Shown: positions 23,551-32,129, counted from the first letter of the stretch. The stretch is DNA of 64,000 nucleotides from Flavobacterium tructae (GCF_002217475.1 NZ_MUHH01000013.1:96810-160809); one strand, 5' to 3'. Notes: a model not told the origin generated them from the letters alone. Numbers and translations: made by a program.

Positions 23551-24909
23551 CTACTTCCAGTTTTTTTGTTTGTTTTCGCGTTCCAGAATCTCTCTTATTT
23601 TTCGTTCTTCCCAATCTGAGCTGTACCCAAATACTTTAAAAGCATGCATGACAACTCCAAACCCCCAGCCTAAAGCCGAGAACCAAAACCACTGAAATCC
23701 AGGAGAATACCTCAAATTTATAAAAATTAAAAATGGTACCACACAACAATATGAAATTACGTTACCGTAAAAACCTTTTAGTTCCTCTACTCTTTTCTTA
23801 GCTCTGAAATAAGCTTTATTTTCGTCGCTATATTCTGCACTTGTTTCCATAACTGTAATTTGTTTGGTTAAAATTGGAATTTTAACGGTGAAATTTTCTT
23901 CATTTTGTTCAATCAGAACCTTTCTGTTGGTTACAATTGAATATCGGTTAACAATGTTCTGCAACCCTACTCCCTGCCTGTCCTGTAACACTTCTTTCTT
24001 CTGAAAATCATTTTGTATCGCCAGATAATCTCCTTCCACAAAAATCCTGATATGCAACGGTTTTTGTTCGCTAACGATATTGTGTTTTACCGTATTCTCT
24101 AATAAAAGCTGCAAGGATAGCGGAACTACTTTTGCATCGGGATTAATATTTGTCGTTGGTAATTCATAGAACAAACTGTTCTCGAATCGCATTTTAAGCA
24201 AATTCATATAGGTTTTAGCAAACGACAGTTCATCTTCAACAGAAACCAGCTCCTTGTCTTTTTGCTCTAAAACGTAGCGATAGATTTTAGACAAAGAGGT
24301 CGTAAATCGTTGTGCATTATCCGGATTTTCTTCAATTAAAGAACTAAGAACGTTTAAACTGTTAAAAAGAAAATGTGGGTCTATTTGATTTTTTAAACTT
24401 TCAAATTTAGCATTAGCCGTTCCTGCAATAATTTTTTGCTGTGTTACCTCAAATTTGGATGCCTGTTTCCACTTCACCATAAAGCTTCGGGCCTGCATGA
24501 AAGTTGACACTCCGAGAGACAGAATCACATAAAATAGGTGAGCCCAAATCATCCTTTCACTAAAAAACTGATCCGGCGGAAGATGTTGAACGAATACACA
24601 AACAACGTAATTGATTCCCAAAACAACCGGAACGGTATACAATATAGTGATCAAAATTCCGTAGTACACCCTTAGGTTTGTTTGTTCCAGCCAATCCCAC
24701 TTTTTATCTAAAAGAACGTTAATAAATCCGTTACCAAAGCCCAATCCAAAAGAGTAAAGGCAGCTTATCCCAAAGGTTAGCAATACATTTTCAACATTTA
24801 AATCGGTACCTAAAAAAGCGCAGAACAAAACGGTAAAGACCATAGAAATCTTGAAACACATAAGGGTTCCACTTTTTAATTCAGCAAACGAGTTTCTATG
24901 ATCTTTCAT
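23551..24909 (-). CDS. LytS-type sensor histidine kinase with C-terminal 2TM domain
   Basis: 452 residues. The N-terminus has four membrane segments (about residues 20-140). Next comes a His_kinase/DHp-like domain with phospho-accepting His179 in NQIDPHFLFNSLNVLSSLI, then a GHKL ATPase with LLLENTVKHNI (N box, about 270) and GVGLQNIVNRY (G box, about 313). The last 99 residues, from Met354 (METSAEYSDENKAYF), form a 2TM domain closely resembling the free 2TM proteins encoded downstream. It should phosphorylate the LytTR regulator at the end of the operon. The fusion is in one unbroken frame. Confidence 0.92.
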   Translation of the reverse strand: MKDHRNSFAELKSGTLMCFKISMVFTVLFCAFLGTDLNVENVLLTFGISCLYSFGLGFGNGFINVLLDKKWDWLEQTNLRVYYGILITILYTVPVVLGINYVVCVFVQHLPPDQFFSERMIWAHLFYVILSLGVSTFMQARSFMVKWKQASKFEVTQQKIIAGTANAKFESLKNQIDPHFLFNSLNVLSSLIEENPDNAQRFTTSLSKIYRYVLEQKDKELVSVEDELSFAKTYMNLLKMRFENSLFYELPTTNINPDAKVVPLSLQLLLENTVKHNIVSEQKPLHIRIFVEGDYLAIQNDFQKKEVLQDRQGVGLQNIVNRYSIVTNRKVLIEQNEENFTVKIPILTKQITVMETSAEYSDENKAYFRAKKRVEELKGFYGNVISYCCVVPFLIFINLRYSPGFQWFWFSALGWGFGVVMHAFKVFGYSSDWEERKIREILERENKQKNWK

Positions 24910-24929
24910 TCTATTCTTTTGGTATTAAA

Positions 24930-25553
24930 TTATTTTTTACAATTCTTTTGGGTTTCCAAAGCTCTTTCTAATCCCCATTTTGGAGAAAAAGGTGTCGCTG
25001 GTTTAAAAGTAGCAAAAAGTTCGACAGCTTTATCCACTTGTGCACATAACGGTTTGGTATCAACCCCTGACCATTTTGCTCCTCCAATCTGATAATCCGC
25101 TTCACCAAAAACAATTCTCGGGTTATTCGGGTCTATCGCTTTTCCTTTTGCATAAGCTTCCATCACTTTAGCCGAATATTTCATTCCGTTTGTCATCGGA
25201 TCTGCTACCACCCAGGCTGTATAGATTAAAGCCTGCATCGCATATAATTCGGCATTATTTTGATCTTTAACAAATTCTGTATCCAGTGCATCTTGCGCTT
25301 TCGTCAGCAGCAAATCAATTTTTGTTTTATCTTTTTCAGAAAATGCAGCTGTAGTATTGATTAAGGCTACATAGTAATTTGGCAAGTAACTGTTTTTTTC
25401 TGCTGCAGCAATTCTTTCAAACATAGCCGAAGCTTCCGTATTTTTTCCTTCTTTCCAAAGCCCGAAAGCTTTCCCCATTCCTTGTTCAAATTGTGTTTGT
25501 GCAGATATTAAATTGCAGATAAATAAAGTAATAATGGTAATAATCTTGGTCAT
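24930..25553 (-). CDS. Secreted TPR-like protein
   Basis: 207 residues with a signal peptide (MTKIITIITLFICNLISAQ). The mature part is helical and TPR-like: FGLWKEGKNTEASAMFERIAAAEKN, SYLPNYYVALINTT, NNAELYAMQALIYTAWV, YAKGKAIDPNNPRIVFGEADYQIGG. It ends with a Cys-containing tail (ETQKNCKK). It lies 20 bp upstream of the kinase-2TM gene in the same direction, so it is probably the first gene of the signalling operon and may act on the periplasmic side of the sensor. That link is inference. Confidence 0.8.
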   Translation of the reverse strand: MTKIITIITLFICNLISAQTQFEQGMGKAFGLWKEGKNTEASAMFERIAAAEKNSYLPNYYVALINTTAAFSEKDKTKIDLLLTKAQDALDTEFVKDQNNAELYAMQALIYTAWVVADPMTNGMKYSAKVMEAYAKGKAIDPNNPRIVFGEADYQIGGAKWSGVDTKPLCAQVDKAVELFATFKPATPFSPKWGLERALETQKNCKK

Positions 25554-25635
25554 GATTTCTTGTTTTTAAAGTTGTTAAATATTTTAAATTTTGATAATCT
25601 AAGTTTTTATTGATGATTAAAACTCTCTTTTTTAG

Positions 25636-25900
25636 GTTCAAAGGTTCAGAGTTCCAAAGTGGCAAAGTTTTTATTTTCTTATCCGTTAACCTTTGTCTAT
25701 TTGTTCCTTGTTAATTTATACTTCAAAAGTATATCGGATTTTATTCTTTTAAAATTAAATGATACCGAGTTGTTGATTTTGATGACTGAATTGTTTTTTT
25801 TTGAGGTGCTAAGGTTCTGAGAAGCTAAGGAACTAAGTTATTATGACACTGAGCCATTTAGAAGAAACCTTAGCGCCTTAGAACCTTAGCAACTTAGTGG
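25636..25900. repeat. Stuttered inverted repeats between the signalling operon and the TonB receptor
   Basis: The 349-bp gap 25554-25902 has no gene. It holds one stuttered arm at 25636-25668 (GGTTCAAAGGTTCAGAGTTCC and more) and a full inverted pair: CTAAGGTTCTGAGAAGCTAAG at 25809-25829 faces CTTAGCGCCTTAGAACCTTAG at 25869-25889. Each arm is a chain of about 8-9-bp words ending CTTAG or CTAAG. The rest contains the likely promoter of the operon (TACTTTTG on the minus strand at 25724-25731). Confidence 0.78.
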
Positions 25901-25902
25901 CT

Positions 25903-28062
25903 TTAAAGATTCTTCAACTGATTCTCGTTTTTATTCTGACTTATGGTCCAGAAGAATCCAACGAAGAAAAAGCGATCGGCGGTTGGTATAATGGCTTGTC
26001 TGTTGTAAACTCCGTTGGTATCGGGATTTTTTGCGTAATCATATCCAAAAACATTTTGAGTTCCCAATACATTTGAAACAGAGAAATACAGGATTTTTTG
26101 AGTGGTTAATAAATAAGCCCAGTTGAAGCTCAAACTATTATACGCTTTTGTTCTTCCATTCATGAACTGCGTCTGATTTGGATCGTTGTACGGACGTCCG
26201 GAACTGAAACTGTTCGTAAAACCAATCTGAGATTTCCAATCGGTAATAAAATATTTGGTTACGACAGACAGGGTATGATGAGCCACAAAACCAGGAGTTA
26301 CCATCGCTGTAAAATTCTTGTACTGTCTCTCTGAATCGATATAAGAATAAGAAATCCAGTATTCCAGGTTCTTGTGCAGATTGCTGTCTCTCCAAAACAA
26401 ATCCAATCCTTTTGCATAGCCCGAACCGTTGTTATTGAAAACCGAATTATACTGAATATCTCTCGTATTGTATTGTACTAAATTGCTATAGTCTTTATAG
26501 TAAGCCTCTGCTCTAAAAGTTTGCCCCGGTTTGGTGAACTGATAATTTAAGATATAATGTCTCGCTTTTTCACTTTCAAACTGATGGTATTTGGAGTATT
26601 TAATATAATCGACTACCGGTGTCTGTGTAAAATCTCCGTAAGCAAATGAAAACTGACTGGTTTTCGAAATTTTATAAGCCAGAGAAGCTCTTGGGGCAAT
26701 GTTTGTTTCGTTTAGCAAACTGTTATTCGAAAGTCTGAAACCTACTTTTGCAGCCAGTTTTTTCGAGAATAGAATATCTCCTTCCGTATAAAAAGCGGCA
26801 ATATTAGAATCGTAGCCATTTGCTGTTTTTACAGCAATATTGTCGGTATAATTTTCATTAAACTTTGTAATGAAATAATCGGCTCCGAATGACAACTTGA
26901 AATAATTCGAGATGTTTTTTCTCAATTTTAACTTTAGCTGAGCTGCATTTTCATTATTGTCCACATCATTAATATCAAATTTAATTTTGTTTTTGCTGTA
27001 TCCGTAACTAACTCCTGATGTGAGTTGCCAGCCTGTTCCAAAATCTCCCTTATACGATGCATTCAGATAAAAGTTATTATTGTCCAGATCCGTTCGGATA
27101 GGATTAGCGAAATTGACATTTTTCTGATTCAAATCGAATTTCTCTGCATCAAAAGCAGCGTAGAATTTAAAAATTCCTCTTTCAAAATTATAGCGATATA
27201 CGGCCTCACCACCCAAAGACTGATACGGATTATTCCAATCTACGTTTTGCGGAATTACAGCCTGGTAAGGTGCCAGATTAATATAATTGGTATTGATACT
27301 GAACGAGCTTTTTTTCCATTTTTGAGTATTCCCAACTCCCAAACCTACAGTCATTAAAGCAATATCCGTTTTATTCTGATCCGGTTCATCCTGAGTGTTT
27401 AGCAACAAAACGCTTGATAAAGCTTCCCCATATTCTGCGGAATATCCTCCGGTTGAAAACGCAATTCCGCTAAACAAAAATGGAGAGAATCGGCTTCGGG
27501 TTGGCAAATTATTAGTCGTTGCACCATAAGGCTGTGCTACACGAAGTCCGTCTACAAAAGTTTGTGTTTCGCTTGCCTCACCTCCACGAACAAATAAACG
27601 CCCGTCTTCGCCAACGCTTTGTGTTCCCGGTAAAGTTTGTAAAGCTGCAATAATGTTTCCCGCTGATCCGGCGGTAGTCACAATATCCAGAGGTTTTAAA
27701 ACTGAAACTCTTGCTTTATCCCCCGATTCTAAAGTCCCGGCGGTAATAACAACGGCATCAAGTGCATTTACATTTTCTCTCAGTTTCACTGTTTGATCTT
27801 TATAATTGGCAACATCTATTTCCTGTTTGAATGTTTCGAAAAGCAAAAAACTCACTACTAAAAATTTATTTCCTTTCTCACTGGTTTCAAATGAAAAACT
27901 ACCGTTTTCAGCACTTGTCGCTCCGTCATAAGTTCCGTCTATGTAAATATTAGCGCCCTGAACCGGCTTTCCTTTTTGATCAACAACTTTTCCAGAAATC
28001 GTATTCTGGGCAAAAGTAAAAATGGTAAAGAATAATAAAATAAAAGTAATTTTGGTTTTCAT
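25903..28062 (-). CDS. TonB-dependent outer membrane receptor
   Basis: 719 residues. The signal peptide ends near FTFAQ. Then come a CarboxypepD_reg-like domain (NTISGKVVDQKGKPVQGANIYIDG), a plug domain (LQTLPGTQSVGEDGRLFVRGGEASETQTFVDG) and a 22-strand-type barrel ending in RFFFVGFFWTISQ. It imports an unknown ligand using TonB energy. No SusD-like partner is next to it, so a polysaccharide utilisation role is not indicated. A TACATTTG -7 box and an 8-5-8 palindrome lie upstream. Confidence 0.92.
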   Translation of the reverse strand: MKTKITFILLFFTIFTFAQNTISGKVVDQKGKPVQGANIYIDGTYDGATSAENGSFSFETSEKGNKFLVVSFLLFETFKQEIDVANYKDQTVKLRENVNALDAVVITAGTLESGDKARVSVLKPLDIVTTAGSAGNIIAALQTLPGTQSVGEDGRLFVRGGEASETQTFVDGLRVAQPYGATTNNLPTRSRFSPFLFSGIAFSTGGYSAEYGEALSSVLLLNTQDEPDQNKTDIALMTVGLGVGNTQKWKKSSFSINTNYINLAPYQAVIPQNVDWNNPYQSLGGEAVYRYNFERGIFKFYAAFDAEKFDLNQKNVNFANPIRTDLDNNNFYLNASYKGDFGTGWQLTSGVSYGYSKNKIKFDINDVDNNENAAQLKLKLRKNISNYFKLSFGADYFITKFNENYTDNIAVKTANGYDSNIAAFYTEGDILFSKKLAAKVGFRLSNNSLLNETNIAPRASLAYKISKTSQFSFAYGDFTQTPVVDYIKYSKYHQFESEKARHYILNYQFTKPGQTFRAEAYYKDYSNLVQYNTRDIQYNSVFNNNGSGYAKGLDLFWRDSNLHKNLEYWISYSYIDSERQYKNFTAMVTPGFVAHHTLSVVTKYFITDWKSQIGFTNSFSSGRPYNDPNQTQFMNGRTKAYNSLSFNWAYLLTTQKILYFSVSNVLGTQNVFGYDYAKNPDTNGVYNRQAIIPTADRFFFVGFFWTISQNKNENQLKNL

Positions 28063-28082
28063 GATTTTGGTTTTTGATAGAG

Positions 28083-28111
28083 CAAATGTATTTTAACATT
28101 TCCTGTTAAAA
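28083..28111 (-). promoter_or_regulatory. Promoter -7 box and palindrome upstream of the TonB receptor
   Basis: On the minus strand TACATTTG (28090-28083) matches the -7 consensus. Directly upstream of it is a perfect inverted repeat TTTTAACA-N5-TGTTAAAA (28091-28111). The position suits an operator between -7 and -33. No regulator gene adjoins it. Confidence 0.55.
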
Positions 28112-28199
28112 AATATTAAATAACCCAATTGTAGAATTTTAAGGATGAGTTGTAAATATCTAATTTGTATCTTAGCTATGAATTCTAAAATCTTCACTT

Positions 28200-28658
28200 A
28201 TGTCAGAAAGCAAAAGAATTTCAAATCTGTATCAATCCATTTATAATGGAGATCCATGGCTGGAAGTTAACTTAACCAAAACTTTAGAAAACGTAACTGC
28301 CGCACAGGCCTACCGGAAAATAAATCCTAACTTAAATACCATTTGGGAAATTACCAACCATTTGATCCAATGGAGGAGAAACATTCTAAACCGTATGCAG
28401 GGAGAGGCCGTAATAACACCGGATCACAACTATTTTGCGCCTGTTTTAGACCCATCAGAAGCGGCTTGGGAGCAATCACTTCAAAGTCTGGCAAAATCAC
28501 AGGAAGCCTGGAGTACTTTCTTTCAGGATTTTGATGATGCCGATTTGGCTAAAATTTATGTGCATAATGGTCATACTTATTATGAACATCTTCACGGAAT
28601 TATTCAGCATGATGTCTATCATTTAGGACAAATTGTTATCTTGAAAAAACTTCTTTAA
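28200..28658 (+). CDS. DinB family protein
   Basis: 152 residues with the DinB four-helix fold and its three metal-binding histidines: His54 (EITNHLIQWRR) and the HxxxH pair His137/His141 in IIQHDVYHLGQIV. DinB-like proteins are metal-dependent, often thiol-related enzymes (bacillithiol transferase-like) or of unknown use. It lies 13 bp upstream of the YCII-like gene and heads a run of four small genes. Confidence 0.88.
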   Translation: MSESKRISNLYQSIYNGDPWLEVNLTKTLENVTAAQAYRKINPNLNTIWEITNHLIQWRRNILNRMQGEAVITPDHNYFAPVLDPSEAAWEQSLQSLAKSQEAWSTFFQDFDDADLAKIYVHNGHTYYEHLHGIIQHDVYHLGQIVILKKLL

Positions 28659-28670
28659 AATAAGTATGCT

Positions 28671-29129
28671 ATGAAAAAATGGTTTTCAATTTTCGCTTTA
28701 TTGTTTGTAATCGCTATTGGATTCGCTCAGGAATCAGAAACTAAATTTGATGAAAAATTGGCTAAATCTCTGAATGCCGACGAATATGGAATGAAAAAAT
28801 ATGTCTTCTGTCTTTTAAAATCCGGAAGCAACACCACCGCATCCAAAGAAGAAAGCAAGAAACTGTTTGAAGGTCATATGGCGAATATTGGAAAATTAGC
28901 CAAAGAAGGAAAACTGGTTGTTGCCGGTCCTTTTATGAAAAACGACCGAAATTATCGAGGCATCTATATTTTTAATGTTGAAACCATAGAGGAAGCAAAA
29001 GCATTGGTAGCAACAGATCCTGCCATAAAAGCTAATTTGCTTGAAGCCGAATTAACCCCTTTGTATTCCAGTGCTGCCTTACAGGAAACTTTAAAAATAC
29101 ACGACAAAATTGCCAAGAAAAAAATATAA
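28671..29129 (+). CDS. Secreted YCII-like domain protein
   Basis: 152 residues with a signal peptide (MKKWFSIFALLFVIAIGFAQ), then a YCII-like fold. YVFCLLKSGSN is the first strand, GHMANIGKLAKEGKLVVAGPFM the core helix-strand with the conserved His and Gly-Pro-Phe, and IYIFNVETIEEAKALVATDPAIK the last part. Most YCII proteins are cytoplasmic; an exported one is less usual. The N-terminal linker and C-terminal extension (LQETLKIHDKIAKKK) are not part of the domain. Function unknown. Confidence 0.82.
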   Translation: MKKWFSIFALLFVIAIGFAQESETKFDEKLAKSLNADEYGMKKYVFCLLKSGSNTTASKEESKKLFEGHMANIGKLAKEGKLVVAGPFMKNDRNYRGIYIFNVETIEEAKALVATDPAIKANLLEAELTPLYSSAALQETLKIHDKIAKKKI

Positions 29130-29138
29130 AAACACTTT

Positions 29139-29705
29139 ATGAAAACCGAGAAGGAAAAAATGATTGCCGGAGAATATTATCTGGCCGGTGACCCTATTTT
29201 AGTAAAAGAACGCCGAAAAGCCAAAAACTTACTGCATCGCTTAAACATCACCGAATACCGAATGACCAAAAAAGCAAAGGAAATTCTAGCAGAACTAATT
29301 CCGAATGCAGGCAAGAGTTTTTATATAGAACCTCCTTTTCATTGTGACTACGGTTACAATATTTCATGTGGCGACAACGTTTATTTTAATGTAAACTGTG
29401 TTGTTTTGGACTGTGCTCCGGTAAATATTGGATCAAATGTGTTTTTTGCACCAAACGTTCAAATTTATACCGCCACCCATCCGCTTGACGCTGAACTCCG
29501 AAAAACACTCGAAAATGCTTTACCTATTTCTATCGGAGACGATTGTTGGATTGGCGGAAATACGGTAATCTGTCCGGGGGTCACCATCGGAAAAGGCTGT
29601 GTAATTGGTGCGGGATCAGTAGTGACCAAAGACATTCCGGACAACTCGCTGGCCGTTGGAAATCCGGCAAAAATTATTCGAAAATTAAATCAGGAACCCC
29701 AATAA
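29139..29705 (+). CDS. Sugar O-acetyltransferase (maltose/galactoside acetyltransferase family)
   Basis: 188 residues, the full length of the Maa/LacA/NodL group. The N-terminal maltose-acetyltransferase helix pair is present (KEKMIAGEYYLAGDPILVKERRKAK). The catalytic His114 lies in YTATHPLDAELRK, and left-handed beta-helix hexapeptides run from about residue 70 to 180 (VIGAGSVVTKDIPDNSLAVGNPAKIIRKL). It transfers acetyl from acetyl-CoA to a sugar hydroxyl; the true acceptor is uncertain. It lies 9 bp after the YCII-like gene and 7 bp before the VOC gene. Confidence 0.92.
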   Translation: MKTEKEKMIAGEYYLAGDPILVKERRKAKNLLHRLNITEYRMTKKAKEILAELIPNAGKSFYIEPPFHCDYGYNISCGDNVYFNVNCVVLDCAPVNIGSNVFFAPNVQIYTATHPLDAELRKTLENALPISIGDDCWIGGNTVICPGVTIGKGCVIGAGSVVTKDIPDNSLAVGNPAKIIRKLNQEPQ

Positions 29706-29712
29706 AAAATCA

Positions 29713-30102
29713 ATGCTTACCTTAAATAAAGTTCATCATATTGCCATTTTATGCTCGGATTATCAAAAGTCTAAAACTTTCTATACCGAAGTTCTGGGCC
29801 TCACCATCATCAGAGAAGTCTATCGTGAGGAGCGTCAATCCTACAAACTTGATTTAGCTCTGAATGGTATTTATGTCGTCGAATTGTTTTCATTTCCTAA
29901 TCCGCCAAAACGTCCTTCAAGACCCGAAGCTGTCGGCTTGCGTCATTTAGCTTTTGAAGTCATTAATTTAGAGGAAACCATCGCTTTTTTAAACACTAAA
30001 AACATCGAATCAGAACCTATCCGAATCGATGAATTCACTGAAAAACGATTCACTTTTATTGCCGATCCTGACGAGTTGCCTATTGAATTTTATGAAAGAT
30101 AA
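29713..30102 (+). CDS. VOC family protein (YaeR/GloA2-like)
   Basis: 129 residues of the vicinal-oxygen-chelate fold. Likely metal ligands are the His in NKVHHIAILC, a Glu in GIYVVELFSFP, the His in GLRHLAFEV and the Glu in DELPIEFYER, which are the four positions used in YaeR/SMU1112c-type proteins. A lyase or dioxygenase-type reaction is possible; it is not a confirmed glyoxalase. It closes the run of four small genes beginning at the DinB gene. Confidence 0.88.
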   Translation: MLTLNKVHHIAILCSDYQKSKTFYTEVLGLTIIREVYREERQSYKLDLALNGIYVVELFSFPNPPKRPSRPEAVGLRHLAFEVINLEETIAFLNTKNIESEPIRIDEFTEKRFTFIADPDELPIEFYER

Positions 30103-30239
30103 GATCAAAACGAACAGAAAGTATTTTCTTTCACTGATAACTTTAACACAATATAAGGAGCGATTTGTATTAAAAACCGAATTTGATTAACTAATTTTGT
30201 AATCCGCATAAAAAATTGCGATTTCAAAATCGATCTCTG

Positions 30240-31520
30240 ATGAACAAAACGGCGAAAATCAAAAAAAATCATCAATTTATTGTCTTCAAAAAATTAGTTA
30301 TTGTTTCCGTATTAATAGGCTTTCTTTCTGCCTTTTTAGGAATCTCACTCAAAAAAATTACCGAATATTACGAAGAAATTTTCTTTCATGAAGTCTCCGT
30401 AAATCCTGTTTTTTATATCATCTTCCCCGTTTTTGGATTGTCCGTTATTTACTTTCTCAGACAATATCTCTTTAAGAAAAAAGAAAACAAGGGTATTAAA
30501 GAAGTTTTCGAAAGTACCAAATCCTCTTCCAAAAACTTGCCTTCTTATAAAATTCCGTCACACTTTATCAACGGATTACTGACGGTTATCTTTGGAGGGT
30601 CTACCGGAATTGAGGTTTCAACCGTAGTGGCTACCGCCACCATTGGTTCTGTTGCACAACAAAAAGAAAATGTATTTCGTAAATACAAGACCGAACTAAT
30701 ATGTGCAGGAGTTGCAGCAGGAGTAACCGCTTTATTCAGCAGTCCGATTGCGGGAATTTTATTTGCTTTAGAAGTAATCTCCAGAAAAGTAACCCGCGCT
30801 TTTATTATTTCCAATATTATTGCTGTTTCCATTGCTTTTGGTTTGCTTACTATCTTAAAAGAAGAGCCGCTATTTGCCGTCTCTATTACCACCTGGCATT
30901 TAAAAGCCATTCCTTACTTCATCCTTTTAGGAATTCTGGCCGGAGTAAATTCCGTTTATCTGACCCGTTGTGTTTTATTTTTTAAATCTCAATTCTCACG
31001 AATCGATACGCATTATTATAAAATCTTAATTGGTTCAGTCGTTTTAAGCATTTCTCTTTTTATTTTTCCTCAATTGTATGGAGAAGGATATCACGCTATA
31101 AAAGGAATATTCAGCACTACTTCTGAAATTCCATTAACCATAACTTTATCGCTAACATTGATTGGTGTATTGATTCTAAAACCAATAGTTACCTCTATCA
31201 CACTGGCTTCCGGAGGTGATGGCGGTGTATTTGCACCAAGCTTGTTCATTGGTGCTTTTTTAGGATTACTTTTGGCATCTGTATTGAATACCTTTTTTCA
31301 TGTACACGTAATTCCGGTAAACTTTATGATTATTGGTATGGCAGCTGTATTGAGTGCCAGCATCCATGCCCCTTTTACAGCAATATTCTTAGTCTGTGGC
31401 TTAACAAACGATTATACTTTATTTTTGCCTATTCTCGTAGTTTGCCTGATTTCTAAATATACCGCAAAAATGATTTATCCGTATACCGTATATTCTTATT
31501 CTCCCAGCATTTCAAAATAA
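30240..31520 (+). CDS. ClC family chloride channel/transporter
   Basis: About 426 residues from ATG 30240 (an in-frame TTG at 30216 is less likely). Ten or more membrane segments fit the ClC fold, and the GGVFAPSLFIGAFLGL motif of helix N is intact. Two other selectivity regions differ from the norm. The GSGIP region reads NKGIKE, and the GREGP motif reads GSTGIE, so a Thr occupies the position of the gating glutamate. This suggests altered gating or coupling. A TAATTTTG -7 box lies at 30192-30199. It is followed 6 bp later by an HPP gene. Confidence 0.85.
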   Translation: MNKTAKIKKNHQFIVFKKLVIVSVLIGFLSAFLGISLKKITEYYEEIFFHEVSVNPVFYIIFPVFGLSVIYFLRQYLFKKKENKGIKEVFESTKSSSKNLPSYKIPSHFINGLLTVIFGGSTGIEVSTVVATATIGSVAQQKENVFRKYKTELICAGVAAGVTALFSSPIAGILFALEVISRKVTRAFIISNIIAVSIAFGLLTILKEEPLFAVSITTWHLKAIPYFILLGILAGVNSVYLTRCVLFFKSQFSRIDTHYYKILIGSVVLSISLFIFPQLYGEGYHAIKGIFSTTSEIPLTITLSLTLIGVLILKPIVTSITLASGGDGGVFAPSLFIGAFLGLLLASVLNTFFHVHVIPVNFMIIGMAAVLSASIHAPFTAIFLVCGLTNDYTLFLPILVVCLISKYTAKMIYPYTVYSYSPSISK

Positions 31521-31526
31521 TACATC

Positions 31527-32129
31527 ATGCCCGTTCCCAACATAAAAAGAGGTTACCGCAAAACACGTTATATTCTTTACAAAGAAACTTTAATTGACTA
31601 CAAAGAACATTTTTGGTCGTTTCTGGGATCTTTTGTCGGAATTGGAATTCTGGCTTATCTCGAGTCGATACATTTTGGAGGAAGCGACCTTGTTTATCTT
31701 ATTGGTTCATTTGGCGCTTCAAGTGTTTTAATTTACGGGATTATTCAAAGTCCGTTTTCACAACCCCGAAATTTAATTGGCGGTCATTTGATTTCAGCAA
31801 TTATTGGGGTTTCCGTAAATAAATTAGTTCCGGATATTGTCTGGATCGCCGCACCTTTGGCTGTATCACTTTCTATTATTTTCATGCAGATTACCAAGAC
31901 ACTTCACCCACCCGGAGGAGCCACTGCGCTTATCGCGGTCACCGCTTCCCCGCAAATAAAAAATCTGGGGTATATGTATGTGCTGTCTCCTGTATTAGTT
32001 GGAGTGTTGATTTTATTTGTGACCGCTTTAATTTTCAACAACATGACTTCCAGCAGAAGTTATCCAAGTCACAGCACCTACCACAAACACTACCATAAGA
32101 TTAGAAAACGTCTGAGTAGGAAGGGATAA
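31527..32129 (+). CDS. HPP family membrane protein
   Basis: 200 residues with four predicted membrane segments and the family-defining HPP motif in KTLHPPGGATALIAV. Other conserved parts are YLIGSFGASSVLIYG and QPRNLIGGHLISAIIGV. Some HPP proteins transport nitrite in chloroplasts and cyanobacteria; most bacterial ones are uncharacterised. It is 6 bp downstream of the ClC gene, so the two may form an anion-handling pair. The basic C-terminus (HKHYHKIRKRLSRKG) is cytoplasmic if the count is right. Confidence 0.9.
   Translation: MPVPNIKRGYRKTRYILYKETLIDYKEHFWSFLGSFVGIGILAYLESIHFGGSDLVYLIGSFGASSVLIYGIIQSPFSQPRNLIGGHLISAIIGVSVNKLVPDIVWIAAPLAVSLSIIFMQITKTLHPPGGATALIAVTASPQIKNLGYMYVLSPVLVGVLILFVTALIFNNMTSSRSYPSHSTYHKHYHKIRKRLSRKG

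Noticed and set aside
23548..23614. Longer start for the 2TM gene at 23234-23548
   Set aside because: The extra 22 residues overlap the end of the kinase-2TM gene and are highly basic; the paralogues all start at the ME... position.
25903..28062. A polysaccharide utilisation locus around the TonB receptor
   Set aside because: No SusD-like lipoprotein, glycoside hydrolase or hybrid regulator adjoins the receptor.
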